Assembly: GCA_023375785.1 (NCBI GenBank)
Contig: SZWC01008622.1
Location: forward strand, 30,546-94,545
Length of the DNA: 64,000 nucleotides
Direction: 5' to 3'
Source: Penium margaritaceum
Taxonomy: Eukaryota > Streptophyta > Zygnematophyceae > Desmidiales > Peniaceae
This document shows positions 12,426 to 23,026 of this stretch, piece by piece. The position numbers and the translations under genes are program-made. Below the pieces are notes generated by a model, which had not been told where the DNA came from, did no database searches, and was given only the letters and a program-made list of their open reading frames with translations. The first letter of the stretch is position 1. The number at the start of each line of letters is the position of its first letter.

Positions 12426-13995
12426 AGCCATGGTTGCCATTGCCCTATTGGAGTGTTGAGCCCCATGCGTCGGTTTGGGAAGCGTCGGCGGTGGTTGTGG
12501 CATGTGTTGCGGTGCCTGACAAATGGCTCTCGCTGGCACGGCTCCAACTAGCTTCTGTGAGGGGGCTGCTGATAGGCCGACGCGGGTGGCTGCGACTGCA
12601 TATTTGGCACGAATGGATGCTGCATCGCTCCCACCGGCGTTGTTCCCATTGGCTGCTGGTGCTGAGTCATCCACAGGTATGGGGTGATTGCAGAGGGTTG
12701 CATCACGGGTCACATCTACGCCATTCCTCCAAAGGACAGCTGCTGATGCATCAATGGTTGAGTCATTGTCGGTGGGAGCTGACCCGCGGTCCCCTTGTAG
12801 CTGATACCCCACCGGGCTGGGGCATCTGCAGTGGCTGCGACATCACCGCGGAGGGCTGCTCTGCCATTCCTACTTGGGCCATTGCCACAGACTGCTGCGG
12901 CTGGTGCGTTGGCTGATGCAGCCCCTGCGCAGGCGGATGCGGTATGATACCGGCCGGTGTGGCGCTCACCGCCACCTGCAATGGATTCATCTGCTGCTGC
13001 GGTACACTTGGCGTGGGATGGTGTGGCGCCATCCCTCCCTGTGGAATTCCCACAAACTGCTGCGGCGGGCACATCGACGGCTGTGACAGTCCCGTCGCCT
13101 GGGGTTGGACTGCCGGTCCCGTCGGTATTCTTCCCACGGGCAGATGAGTCTGACTAGCGTGAAGCTGATTCACCTTCTGCTGCACGGAACCCGGCGTGTG
13201 AGAGGACATCGGCGTCCCCACCTGCATGTTCCTCGAGGGCTGCGGTGGCGGAGACATCTGCTGCTGCTGTAGGCCAGCCACCGGGGATTCTGTTGACAAG
13301 CCCACCTGGGCCGCCCCTGCAAGCTGCTACAGCAGGTTCACGCCTTGCGGCGTCCCGGGTGCGGAGGCCATAAATACCACCTCTGCAATTCCCACCTGCT
13401 GTTGCGTGTGGGTAAACGGCTGCTGCTCGTCCAGTGATGGGGTCTCGGGGGTCCCTCACTCCGCAAGACTCGCCAGTCCGAGATGCGGATGCACCGGGGG
13501 AGGTACATGCTATGACGTCACATTGCAAGTTGATGTTATCTATTGCCTGCAACGAAGCTGGTAGACCAATCCGCGATAGGCCCCGAGTTTCCCACCACTG
13601 GAGGAATCTTCCTGCAATGCTGGTGCGTCGGCGAACCGTTGTGCTCCCAACATCATGTTATCCTGTTAATCATGTCCCTGCAGGTACAGGAAGGATCCAC
13701 GGTTGCCAGGAGTGTAGATGGTCTCAACTTCCACACGTTTGCATAGTGGATCCATGACACGGTGCCAGAGCAGCTGCTCCAGCCACTCGGTCACCCGCCG
13801 GTGCTGGGCAAGCGGGTAAAAGTCTTGTGAGGAGCAGAATGGGGTGCGGGACAGCGTAGGGGATGAGTCCCGGCTTCCAGCATAGGTGGCGGCCCGGCGC
13901 GGCAGGAAGCACCATACGGATGATTGCTGTTGCTTGGGTTGCCGACGTTGTCGCCCAATATCCTGATGCACGAAGCTAGCCGCCGACATCAACGA
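12426..13995 (-). pseudogene. Gag-like Gln/Pro-rich region of family 2 remnant
   Basis: On the minus strand this region carries Gln- and Pro-rich pieces (for example PQQQMNPLQV, with TPAGI nearby) that match pieces in the plus-strand family 2 copy (PRQQINPSQV, TPAGI). This supports a once-shared gag N-terminal region. No complete frame remains. The plus-strand open frames across the same bases are shadows. Confidence 0.6.
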
Positions 13996-14229
13996 CTGAT
14001 CTTAAGGTTACGTGTAGTTCCGCTGAGCAAAGAGCGAGGAACTATCCACGCTCACCGCACCATGACACTGATACCCTCAATTTTGCTGCGACCTCAACTT
14101 TATCCGCGCTGGCCCCATTCCGCTCTATCCACGAACTAGACACTCCTACCAGTAATTGCTTTGTCTTGCGGCAGATCTACACCACTGGCTTTGGACAATG
14201 AACAATTTCGCAGGCTGCAGTTCTGGAAA

Positions 14230-14720
14230 TGTGCGTGATAACCTTGCCTAATGAGTGACGCTCCACGGTCTCCCTTTAGCCACACGTGAGCCAGCCACCC
14301 CGTGGCTTCCAGCCCTTCTCCGTAAAAACTTCGTTCCGCATTCATGTGCCGACAAGGACACCGTCGGGTGCTTGCTTCACTAGGTTTTGGTCCTTTCTGC
14401 GCTCGGTTACACTAACTACAGACTTGCTCTACCACCTTGAGACAACCACCAACTACGCAAACCACTGGCATGTAACTATGCGTAAGAACCTCACCGAAGG
14501 TGTGACGCTCCGCGGTCCACTTCCTACCACACGCAAACCAGCCACCTCGTGGCTTCCAGCCCCTCCATGCGGAACCTCGTTCCGCGGCCGTGCGCAAGCA
14601 AGGACACCTTCGGCAGCTCACTTCACCCCGGGCTTGGTTCTTCACGCATTCGGTCCACACCACAGACTACGTACCAAGAGCGATAGAGGATAAGGGAGCG
14701 GAGCACTTAGAGCACTGATG
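14230..14720 (-). repeat. ~247-bp tandem duplication in family 2 LTR/leader
   Basis: Two diverged copies of a ~247-bp block lie in tandem. Anchor GTGACGCTCC occurs at 14255 and 14502, and each is followed by similar text (CGTGGCTTCCAGCCC, AAGGACACC, TTCGG or GTCGG). The related plus-strand remnant near 44290-44460 has only one copy, so the duplication is specific to this copy or subfamily. Confidence 0.75.
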
Positions 14721-15492
14721 GGAGCGGATGAATGTCTTTGATAATTAGATGCAGATTACATGAGAACTGGAGTACTGATTCAAGAAAGCGACCAAGATTG
14801 TCGACCACTTGTGCTACTACCGCCTAGGTCTTTTCTACTTGGGACTCCGCACGGAGTGTCTACACACCGTCGGTCTCATCCCTCACACGTTGGCCTATTT
14901 TCCTTCTACTGAGACTCCACACGGTGCCTCTACACTCCGTGGGTCTCGTCCGCAAGCACACATGGAACATCATCCTCTTATTCCTACTAAGCTATCTTGT
15001 ACATCCACGGTTCGCACGCGCGGTCTTCGTGTTCTTCCTCGAATCATCGTTTTATGTGGTGTGTCCTCAGGTGTTTCTCCATGATTGATGTGCTAACTCC
15101 AGTGCAGACTGATTGTTGTTCCCCTGATTTCTCCGTCCGCCCACCGCCTTGCCTTCGTTGCTTGATTGGCTCCACGACTGTGTCCTCTCCTGCGGCTCGT
15201 GCCCTGATACTTCCTCACCGCAGTTCTTCCTGCCACTTCCTTCCATCCCTTCTTCAGCTTCTGCGACAAGCGCTTGAGATAGCCGTAGGGCGGCCGCCGC
15301 AGATGACAATGTCAACCTGCGGCGGCCTCCTGCCATGTGGCCCTCGTCCACCTCGGTTGCATCCCGTGCTACCCCATGCTCGACCGTATTCACCACGGGA
15401 GCCAGCGTGCCATGCACGGAAGCTCAGCCTGCCAATATCCTCCTACCGCGGATTAGTCTCCCCGCGGACAAGCGGCAGAAGTTCGCCTGACA

Positions 15493-18400
15493 CTAGAGCT
15501 TCACACTTTGGCACTAGAGCGTTACACTTTGCCACTACAGCGTCACACTTGGACACTTGAGCATCACACTTTGGCACTAGAGCGTCACACTTTGGCACTA
15601 GAGCGCCACTCTTTGGCACAAGAGAGTCACACTTTGGCACTAGAGCGTCACACTTTGGCACAAGAGCGTCACACTTTGGCACTAGAGAGTCACACATTGG
15701 CAGTAAAGTAAAATAATTTGGTACTAGAGCTCCACACGTTGGCACTATAGCGGTACATTTTGGCACTATAACGTCACACTTTGGCACTAGAGCGTCACAC
15801 TTTGGCACTAGAACTCCACACGTTGGCACTAGAGCGTCACACTTTGGCACTGGAGCGTCACACTTGGACACTAGAGCTTTACACTTTGACACTAGAGCTT
15901 TACACGTTGGCACTAGAGCTCCACACATTGGCACTAGAGCATCACACTTTGGCACTGGAGCGTCACACTTTGGCACTAGAGCGTCACACTTTGGCACTAG
16001 AGTTCCATACTTTGGCACTAGAGCGTCACACTTTCGCACCAGAGCGTCACACCTGGGCACTAGAGCTTTATACTCTGGCAATAGAGCTTTACACTTTGGC
16101 ACTAGAGTGTCACACGTTGGCACTAGAACGTCACACTTTGACACTAGAGCTTCACACTTTGGCAATAGAGAGTCACACTTGGGTACTAGAGCTTCACACT
16201 ATTGCACTAGAGCTTCACACTTTGGCACTAGGGCGTCATCCTTTGGCACTAGAGCGTCACACTTTGGCACTAGAGCTTCACACTTTGATACCAGAGCGTC
16301 ACACTTTGGCACTAGAGCGTCACACCTTGGCAATAGAGCATCTCACTTTGGCACTAGAGCATCACACTTTAGCACTTGAGCTTCACACTTTGGCACTATA
16401 GTATCACACTTTGGCAGTAGAGCATCATACTCTGGCACTCGAGCGTCACACTTTGGCACTAGAGATTAAAACGTTGGAACTAGAGCTTCACACTTTGGCA
16501 CTAGAGGTTCACACTGTGGCACGGGAGCTTCATACATTGGCACAAGAGCATCACACTTTGGCACTAGAGCATCACACTTAAGCAGTAGAGCGTCGCACTT
16601 TGGCACTAGAGCATCTCACTTTGGAACTCGAGCGTCACACTTCGGCACTAGAGTGTCACACTTTGACACTGGAGCGTCACAGTTTGGCACTATAACGTCA
16701 TACTTCGGCACTAAAGCCTCACACTTTGGCACAGTGGCATCACGCTTTGGCACTAGATATCACACTTTGGCACAGGAGCATCACACTTTGGAACTAGAGC
16801 ATCACACCTTGGCAATAGAGCATCACACTTTGGCACTAGAGCTTCACACTTTTGCACTAGAGCATCACACTTTTGCACTAGAGCGTCCCACTTTGGCACT
16901 ATAACGTCACACATTGGCACTAGAGCGTCACACTTTGGCACTAGAGCATCACACTATGGCACTAGAGCTTCACACATTGGCACTAGAGATTCACTCTTTG
17001 GCACTAGATTGTAATTCCATGGAACTAGTGCTTCAAACTTTCGCACTAGAGCGTCACACTTTGGCACTATAGGTTCACACGTTGGCATTATAGTTTCACT
17101 CTTCGGCACTATAGCTTCACACTTTGGCAGTAGAACGTCACACTTTGGCACTAGAGCGTCACACTTTGGCACTATAGCATCACACTTTGGCACTAGAGCG
17201 TCACATGTTGGCACTAGAGCATCGCACTTTGGCACCAGAGCGTCACACTTTGACACTAGAGTTTCACACTCTGGCACTAGAGCTTCACACATTGGTACTA
17301 GAGCTTCACACTTTGGCACTAGAGTGTCACACGTTGGCACTAACGCATCACGCTTTGGCACTAGAGCGTCACACCTCCACTAGAACGTCACACTTTGATA
17401 CTATAGTGTCACACTTTGGCACTAGAGCATCACACTCTGGCACTATAGCCTCACACTTTGGCACAAGATCATCACAATTTGGTACTAGAGTGTCACACTT
17501 TGACACTAGACATTCACAATTTGGCACTAGAGTGTCACACTTTGGCACTACAGCATCACACTTTGGCACTAGAGCCTCACACTTTGGCATTTGAGCATCA
17601 CACTTTGGCACTAGAGCTTCACGATTTGAAAAAGAGCTTCACACTTTGGCACTAGAGCGTCACCCCTTGACACTAGCGCATCACACTTTGCAACAAGAGC
17701 TTCACACTTTGGCACTAGAGTGTCGCACTTTGGCACTAGAGCGTCACACTCTGGCACTAGAGCATCACGCTTTGGGACTAGAGTGTCATACCTCGGCACT
17801 AGAGCGTCATACTTTAGCACTAGAGCATCACACTTTGGCTCAAGAGCGTTAAACTTTGGCACTAGAGCCTCAAACCTTGGCACTAGAGCGTCACACGTTG
17901 GGTCTAGAGTGTCATACCTTGGCACTAGAGCGTCACACTTTGGCACTAGGGCATCACACTTTGGCACTAGAGCGTCATAATTTGGCACTAGAGCGTCACA
18001 CTTTGGCACTAGAGTGTCACATCTTGGCACTAGAGCGTCACACTTTGGCACTACAGCGTCACACTTTGGCACTGGAGCTTCACACTTTGGCACAAGTGGG
18101 TCACAATCTGGCCCTAGAGTGTCACAATACGACACTATAGCATTACACTTTGGCACTAGAGGGTAACACTTTGGCTCTAGAGCGTCATGCTTTGGCGCTA
18201 GAGCGTCACACTTTGGCACTAGAGCATCACACTTTGGCAGTAGAGATTTACGCCTTGGCACTAGAGCATCCCACTTTGGCAATAAAGCAATACACTTTGG
18301 CACTAGAGCGTCACACTTTGGCCCTAGAGCTTTAGAATTTGACACTAGAGCTTCACACTTTGGTACTGGAGCTTGACACTTTGGCATTAGAGTGTCACAC

Positions 18401-18852
18401 TTTGGCACAAGAGCTTCACACTTTGGCCCTAGAGCGTGACGCGTTGGCACTAGAGCGTCGCCCTTTGGCACTAGACCGTCACACTTTGGCACTAGAGCGA
18501 TACACTTTGGCACTAGAGCGTCACACTGTGGCATTAGAGCTTCACACGTTGGTACTAAAGCGTCACACTTTGGCACTAGAGCGTCACACTTTGGAACTAT
18601 AGCTTCATACCTTTGCACTAGAGCGTCACACTTTGGCACTAGAGCGTCACACTTTGGCACTAGAGCGTCACACTTTGGCACTATAGCGCTGCACTTTGGC
18701 ACTAGAGTGTCACACTTTGGCACTAGAGCACCACACGTTGGCACTAGAGCGTCACACTTTGGCACTAGAGAGTCACACTTTGGGACTAGAGCGTCACACT
18801 TTGGCACTAGAGCATCTCGCTTTTGCACTATAGCTTCACACTGTGGCATTAG
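15493..18852 (+). repeat. 21-bp satellite array, block 3
   Basis: About 3.4 kb of the 21-bp satellite, starting CTAGAGCTTCAC against the family 2 LTR end and ending in degenerate monomers near 18852. It is fairly diverged, with many GTG, GCA and GCT variants and a few short indels that interrupt the open frames. No genes. Confidence 0.95.
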
Positions 18853-19260
18853 TGTTGGCACTAGTGGGTATGGAAGCACCCTCGTGGATGCCTAGCTCTC
18901 ACTAAAGTACGCTACCAGTGTTTGGGGCAGCCAATGGACACCTTTGGTGAAGAGTGTGGAGCACAAGGAACACGGATGTTAGTGGGCAGAACACATCGCA
19001 TTCAGTAGACCTGACTCGAAACACGTCTTTGTTACTTAGCATAGTGAGACTATATCAGATCCTTGTAGCATGTGATATAAGCTTTCCAACGCATCCAAGC
19101 ACGTCTAAATCGGAGCAATAGAGCCCCTGCTACGACCGTCAAAGTAACCCTCAGTGGAGCCTCCCACCTTGCCTTGCACGCTAGGCAACGGGAGCCGCTT
19201 CGACGATGACCCATCGAAGCGCCTTTCCTCGCCCAGGAGTTAAGGAGAAGGTCATCCTGG
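18853..19260. other. Unclassified non-satellite segment, possible LTR fragment
   Basis: About 0.4 kb of complex sequence between satellite and the family 3 remnant. It has no coding signal and no match elsewhere in the window. It begins TGTTGGCACTAG, which could be an LTR start or merely a last degenerate satellite monomer. It contains a perfect 7-bp hairpin arm pair, GCTTCGA and TCGAAGC, near 19196-19219. Both boundaries are approximate. A fragment of a further retroelement is my guess, not shown. Confidence 0.35.
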
Positions 19261-20241
19261 TAAAGGAAGTCCTTATAGTCACTTTATTCATGGCCCTGAA
19301 GCTGATGAAAGAAGGGCGACTCAAAGGAGGCAGATGAAGCTGAGATGAGGAGCAGGGCTGGAGGAGGCAGACAGAAAATGAAGCCGATGTGTGGAGACGG
19401 AAGGGAGGAGGCCTGATGATGATGCTGATGGCAGGGCGAAGACGAAGATAGAGGTGATGAAGGTGTTGCGGTAGGAGGAGGATGATGACGATGTGGGACG
19501 GCAGTGGGTGCAAGCAGAGCAGCCAATTGCTCTGCTCTTTGGAGAGTGCCGGCTTGTGTCCTAGTTGGCTCGAATCGTGAGCAAGAAGACTGGTGGTGTC
19601 CGATATCCTGACGGCACAAGAGACTTTGCTGCACCAGAGGTAGTCATGTGACGAACGGTAGCACTGGTCCGGTGATGTCACGAGAGTGACGGCTTGTTCC
19701 CCAGTTTGCTCGCAACGGGAGCAGGAAGACTGGTGGTGTCCGATGTCCCGACAGCGAATTAAGCGCTACTGCTGCTGACGACGCAAGAGAGCGGTACAAT
19801 AACGCGACTCGAGCTCATGAAGGAGCAAAGAAGCTGATGTGGATAGAGCGGATGGGGCAGATAAGAGGAATGAAACAGATGAGAAAAAGGGTACGAGCGC
19901 TGGTGATGCCTGAGGGACGCTGGAATATAGTGGCAGGCGGTAGGAAGTTTCCAAGAAGATGCGTTCAAGTAGCGACCCGGGAGCTGTTCTTAGTTGTTCT
20001 TCGACATCCCGTCACCAGCTTGTCCTCGGTCGTGGATGTGGATGCATGGCTTGTCCGGGTGGTGAGATGACATTTATATCTGAAGAGCAGACGAGTTCGT
20101 GTAGCTCACGTCAACGACAGAGGAAGCGGTGAGTCGTAAAGTGGCGCTAGTGGCGGCAGAGGAAGTCCGGGCAGAAGAATGAGGCGCTGTCGATGAAGAA
20201 TTGTTGACTGGGTCACGGGATACTAGGTGATATTACCTGAT

Positions 20242-20253
20242 GCTCTGATACCA
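20242..20253 (-). other. Primer binding site, tRNA-iMet type
   Basis: Minus-strand TGGTATCAGAGC directly adjoining the LTR that ends at 20254. It is an exact match to the initiator-methionine primer site and fixes the orientation of the remnant. Confidence 0.85.
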
Positions 20254-20831
20254 TGTCCAAAGAATGGAATGAGCAGAGGCGTCATGAGCAGAAGTAGGCT
20301 GAAGTAATGGGAACGCGTAGGCAGGTCGGTTGAGTGACGGAAGCAGAAAGGCGTGAGGAGAATCGAGGAGTTAGCCGCAGAACGCGAAGGAAGCTAAGAC
20401 ACCAGAGCTGGGAGGTGGACAGAAGACATAGCGAGAGATAGATGGCGACTGCATAACGAAGGATGACGAAGAAAAGAGCGGTGAGCTGGGACTGGTTGGC
20501 GAAGGTGGGAGAAGCGAGAAGCGAGCTGAGCGAGAACACGGTAGCAAAGCCGCAGAGCTGAAGGAGAACAGGATGGACAGAACTGTTCTGGTTAACTTGA
20601 GGGAATGAACTTCATCTAAAATATACAGCAGAACACGACAAAAGAGCATGGCAACGGCTTCTTTCCGCTAGCCGGACGCGAGTGATAGGTGTCACCTTAT
20701 AAGGGGATAACTAGACACACGGGACTCAACGGTCAGACGCTCAGAGAGCCGTTAGGTCAAGGTGGTTTGGTCTCGGACCTGGACCGTTATTGAGAAAGAA
20801 TAACTCTTGTTGGAGTATAAGATTTCCAACA
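20254..20831 (-). repeat. 5' LTR of the family 3 remnant
   Basis: A 578-bp LTR running TGTTGG to TTTGGACA in element orientation. It resembles the LTR at 30512-31062, including the shared stretch around GTGAGCTGGGAC and the ATTGAGA stretch near its start. No second LTR is present. Confidence 0.8.
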
Positions 20832-21208
20832 CGATTGGTTGTTTCTCCCCTGATTGCTGCATTCGTCTGCTGTTCTTCCTGATTGACTTCATGATTGTAC
20901 TTCCTCCAGCGATTCGCTCTTGTTCCTCCTCCACCGCGGATCTCCCTGCTACTTCTTCCCGCACTTTCATAGCTTCCGCAACAAGCGCTTGAGATAGCCG
21001 CAGAGAAGTCGCCGCATATGACAATGTCAACCTGCGCCAGCTTCCCGCCGGATGGCCCGTCTTCACCGCCACTAGATTCCGCGCTACCCCATGCTGGACC
21101 GCGCTTGCCGCCAGAGCCAGCGTGCATTGTGCGAATCCCAGTCCACCCAAGTCCCATTCCTCTGCGGATTGGGCCCTCCACGGATTAGCGACAGAAGCCT
21201 GCCTGACA
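20832..21208 (-). mobile_element. LTR fragment of retrotransposon family 2
   Basis: The first 377 bp of a family 2 LTR on the minus strand, starting TGTCAGGC at 21208. It shares blocks with the other two copies, such as AAGCGCTTGAGATAGCCG and ACCCCATGCT. It breaks off at 20832 where the family 3 LTR begins. On the other side it abuts satellite at ACTTC, the same monomer position used by the elements at 7912 and 55522. Confidence 0.8.
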
Positions 21209-21955
21209 ACTTCGGCACCAGAGCCTCACACTTTGGCACTAGAGCGTCACACTTTGGCACTAGAGCGTCACACCTTGGCAATAGAGCGTCACACTTCGAC
21301 ACTAGAGCGTCACACTTTGGCACTATAGTATAACACTTTGGTACTAGAGCGTCACACTTTGGCACTAGAGCATCACACTTTGGTACTAGAGCGTCACACT
21401 TTGGCACCACAGCGTCACACATTGGTGGTAGCTTCACACTCTGGCACTAGAGCATCATAATTTGGCACTAAAGAGTCAACCTTTGGAACTAGAGCTTTTT
21501 TTGGCACTACAGCATCACACTTTGGCACCAGAGATTCACACTTTGGCACTAGAGCGTCACACTTTGGCACGAAAGTGTCAAACGTTTGCACAAGAGCGTC
21601 ACACTTTGGCACTAGAGCTTCACACTTTGGCACTAGAGCACCGCGCTTTGGCACTGGACCATCACACTTTGGCACTAGAGCGTCACACTTTGGTACTAGA
21701 GTGTAACACTTTGGCACAAGAGCATCACACTTTGGCACTAGAGCGTCACACTTTGGTACTACGGCGTCACACTTTGGGACTATAGCCTCACACTTTGGTT
21801 CTAGAGATTCACACTTTGGCCCTAGGATGTCACACGTTGGCACTAGAGCGGCACACTTTGGCACTAGAGCGTCACACTTTGGCACTAGAGCTTCACGCTT
21901 TGGCACTAGAGCGTCACACTTTGGCACTAGAGCGTCATAGTTTGGCACTGGAGCA
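21209..21955 (+). repeat. 21-bp satellite array, block 4
   Basis: About 0.75 kb of satellite between the family 2 LTR fragment and the hAT-type element at 21956. It includes a few shortened monomers, near 21425 and 21500. No genes. Confidence 0.95.
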
Positions 21956-22687
21956 TAAGGCTGCACACCGAATCCGGTTCGCGAATCTGTAGCTGGATTC
22001 GGATTCGCGGGTCGAATCCGCAACCTGAATCCGGATTCGCGGATCCGGATCCAAGATCCGCGAATCCGCCTGGATTGGCGAATATGTCGAATCTAGAGCA
22101 GGAGTTTTGCCTTTACTTTTGTAAAGGATAAACGTCAACTGCTCTGACGACCGATACTTACTTCACTTTGCTCATGGATTTTTATAACGACTCGCGAGGG
22201 TGCAAAGCAGGCAAATGTGGCTCCACGAACATGTCAAAGTCGGATGTGGCACACTGTTGATGTGCCACATCATCTTCTGTGGACCCTTTAACCTCACGTC
22301 AGTCCTATTTTGTATGCCTGAAGGGCTACGTGTCATACTCATGTCCGACTCGCTGGATGCCAGACCTCGCTCAAATCGGCACGAGCCTGACCATCGGACC
22401 AGCGGCCCGATTGTCAGGCTCACATCGTGCGAATGCGAATCAGGACACAGCAAAAACAAAAAACTCTACGACTTGACTTGTCGTGTCAGACAAAGTGGCA
22501 AAAGCGAGACAGGTCTTGCGTATGCGAGATCTGACTCAAGTCAGTTCGCACGCATCTCCTGCGAGCGAGTTGTGAGCATCTGTGAGATACGGATGCTCGC
22601 AACTCGCTCACATCAAAAGTGAGCAAGATGCGACACGTGCATGTGCCAAGTCACCGACCTGGTACATGCACGTTTTGCAGTCGTCAG

Positions 22688-22718
<31 letters not shown>

Positions 22719-23026
22719 NNNNNNNNNNNNNNNNNNNNNNNNNNNNNNNNNNNNNNNNNNNNNNNNNNNNNNNNNNNNNNNNNNNNNNNNNNNNNNNNNN
22801 NNNNNNNNNNNNNNNNNNNNNNNNNNNNNNNNNNNNNNNNNNNNNNNNNNNNNNNNNNNNNNNNNNNNNNNNNNNNCCCCCCCCTCCCCCCTCCCCCATG
22901 TGGATTCGTTGGTAGATTCCCGAATCCATAACGAGACCCGACCCTGGATCCGGATTCGTGAATCCGGATCCGGATTTGGGATTCGTGAATCGGGTTCACG
23001 AATCCATGGATTCGTGTGCAGCCTTA
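21956..23026. mobile_element. Non-autonomous hAT-type element with an assembly gap
   Basis: Terminal inverted repeats begin TAAGGCTGCACAC and end GTGTGCAGCCTTA. Flanking octamers CTGGAGCA (21948-21955) and CTGGAGCG (23027-23034) match at 7 of 8. Removing the element with one octamer restores a continuous satellite monomer. Both ends are packed with GAATCCGGATTCGCG-like motifs in direct and inverted copies, the usual hAT subterminal arrangement. The interior, about 22130-22680, has no transposase-like frame. The element contains a C-tract and 158 unknown bases, so its true length is uncertain. Confidence 0.82.
22688..22897. other. C-tract and sequence gap (N run)
   Basis: A run of 31 C at 22688-22718 leads into 158 N (22719-22876), and a second C-rich tract (22877-22897) follows. 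The reads evidently failed in a homopolymer or G-quadruplex-forming tract. Frames running through the N are meaningless. Confidence 0.95.

Larger units (their letters stand above)
11973..15492 (-). mobile_element. LTR retrotransposon family 2, 5' remnant (probably Gypsy-like)
   Basis: A minus-strand remnant. Its LTR begins TGTCAGGC at 15492, matching LTR starts at 21208 (minus) and 43450 (plus). Reading inward come an LTR and leader region, then a Gln/Pro-rich segment like that of the plus-strand remnant at 43450-46687. For instance the minus-strand piece with TEWLEQLLWHRVMDPL near 13.7 kb resembles the corresponding stretch near 44.9 kb. The remnant ends against satellite near 11973 with no second LTR, so the 3' part is absent. 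The LTR/leader boundary and primer site were not located. A hAT-type MITE is nested at 12002-12417. Fossil, broken in many places. Confidence 0.75.
19261..20831 (-). mobile_element. LTR retrotransposon family 3 remnant (Copia-like), 5' LTR plus leader
   Basis: On the minus strand an LTR of 578 bp (20254-20831) begins TGTTGGAAAT. It is followed by the primer site TGGTATCAGAGC and about 1 kb of leader. The leader has the same duplicated module (19543-19613 and 19683-19754) found in the other family 3 copies. The remainder, including any gag-like part and the 3' LTR, is missing; the left boundary near 19261 is approximate. On the right it abuts family 2 LTR sequence, as if inserted into it. Fossil and truncated. 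Confidence 0.75.

Noticed and set aside
12434-13305. Gln/Pro-rich protein gene (transcription-factor-like)
   Set aside because: The matching minus-strand pieces recur in the plus-strand family 2 remnant at about 45.4-45.7 kb next to an LTR, so they belong to a retroelement gag region.
19083-19220. tRNA or small structured RNA gene around the GCTTCGA/TCGAAGC hairpin
   Set aside because: A 7-bp stem alone is not enough; no A-box or B-box, no cloverleaf arms and no terminator-like run are present.
22144-22687. Autonomous hAT transposase in the element at 21956-23026
   Set aside because: No frame of useful length outside the gap resembles a transposase, BED finger or hAT dimerisation domain; the element is too short.
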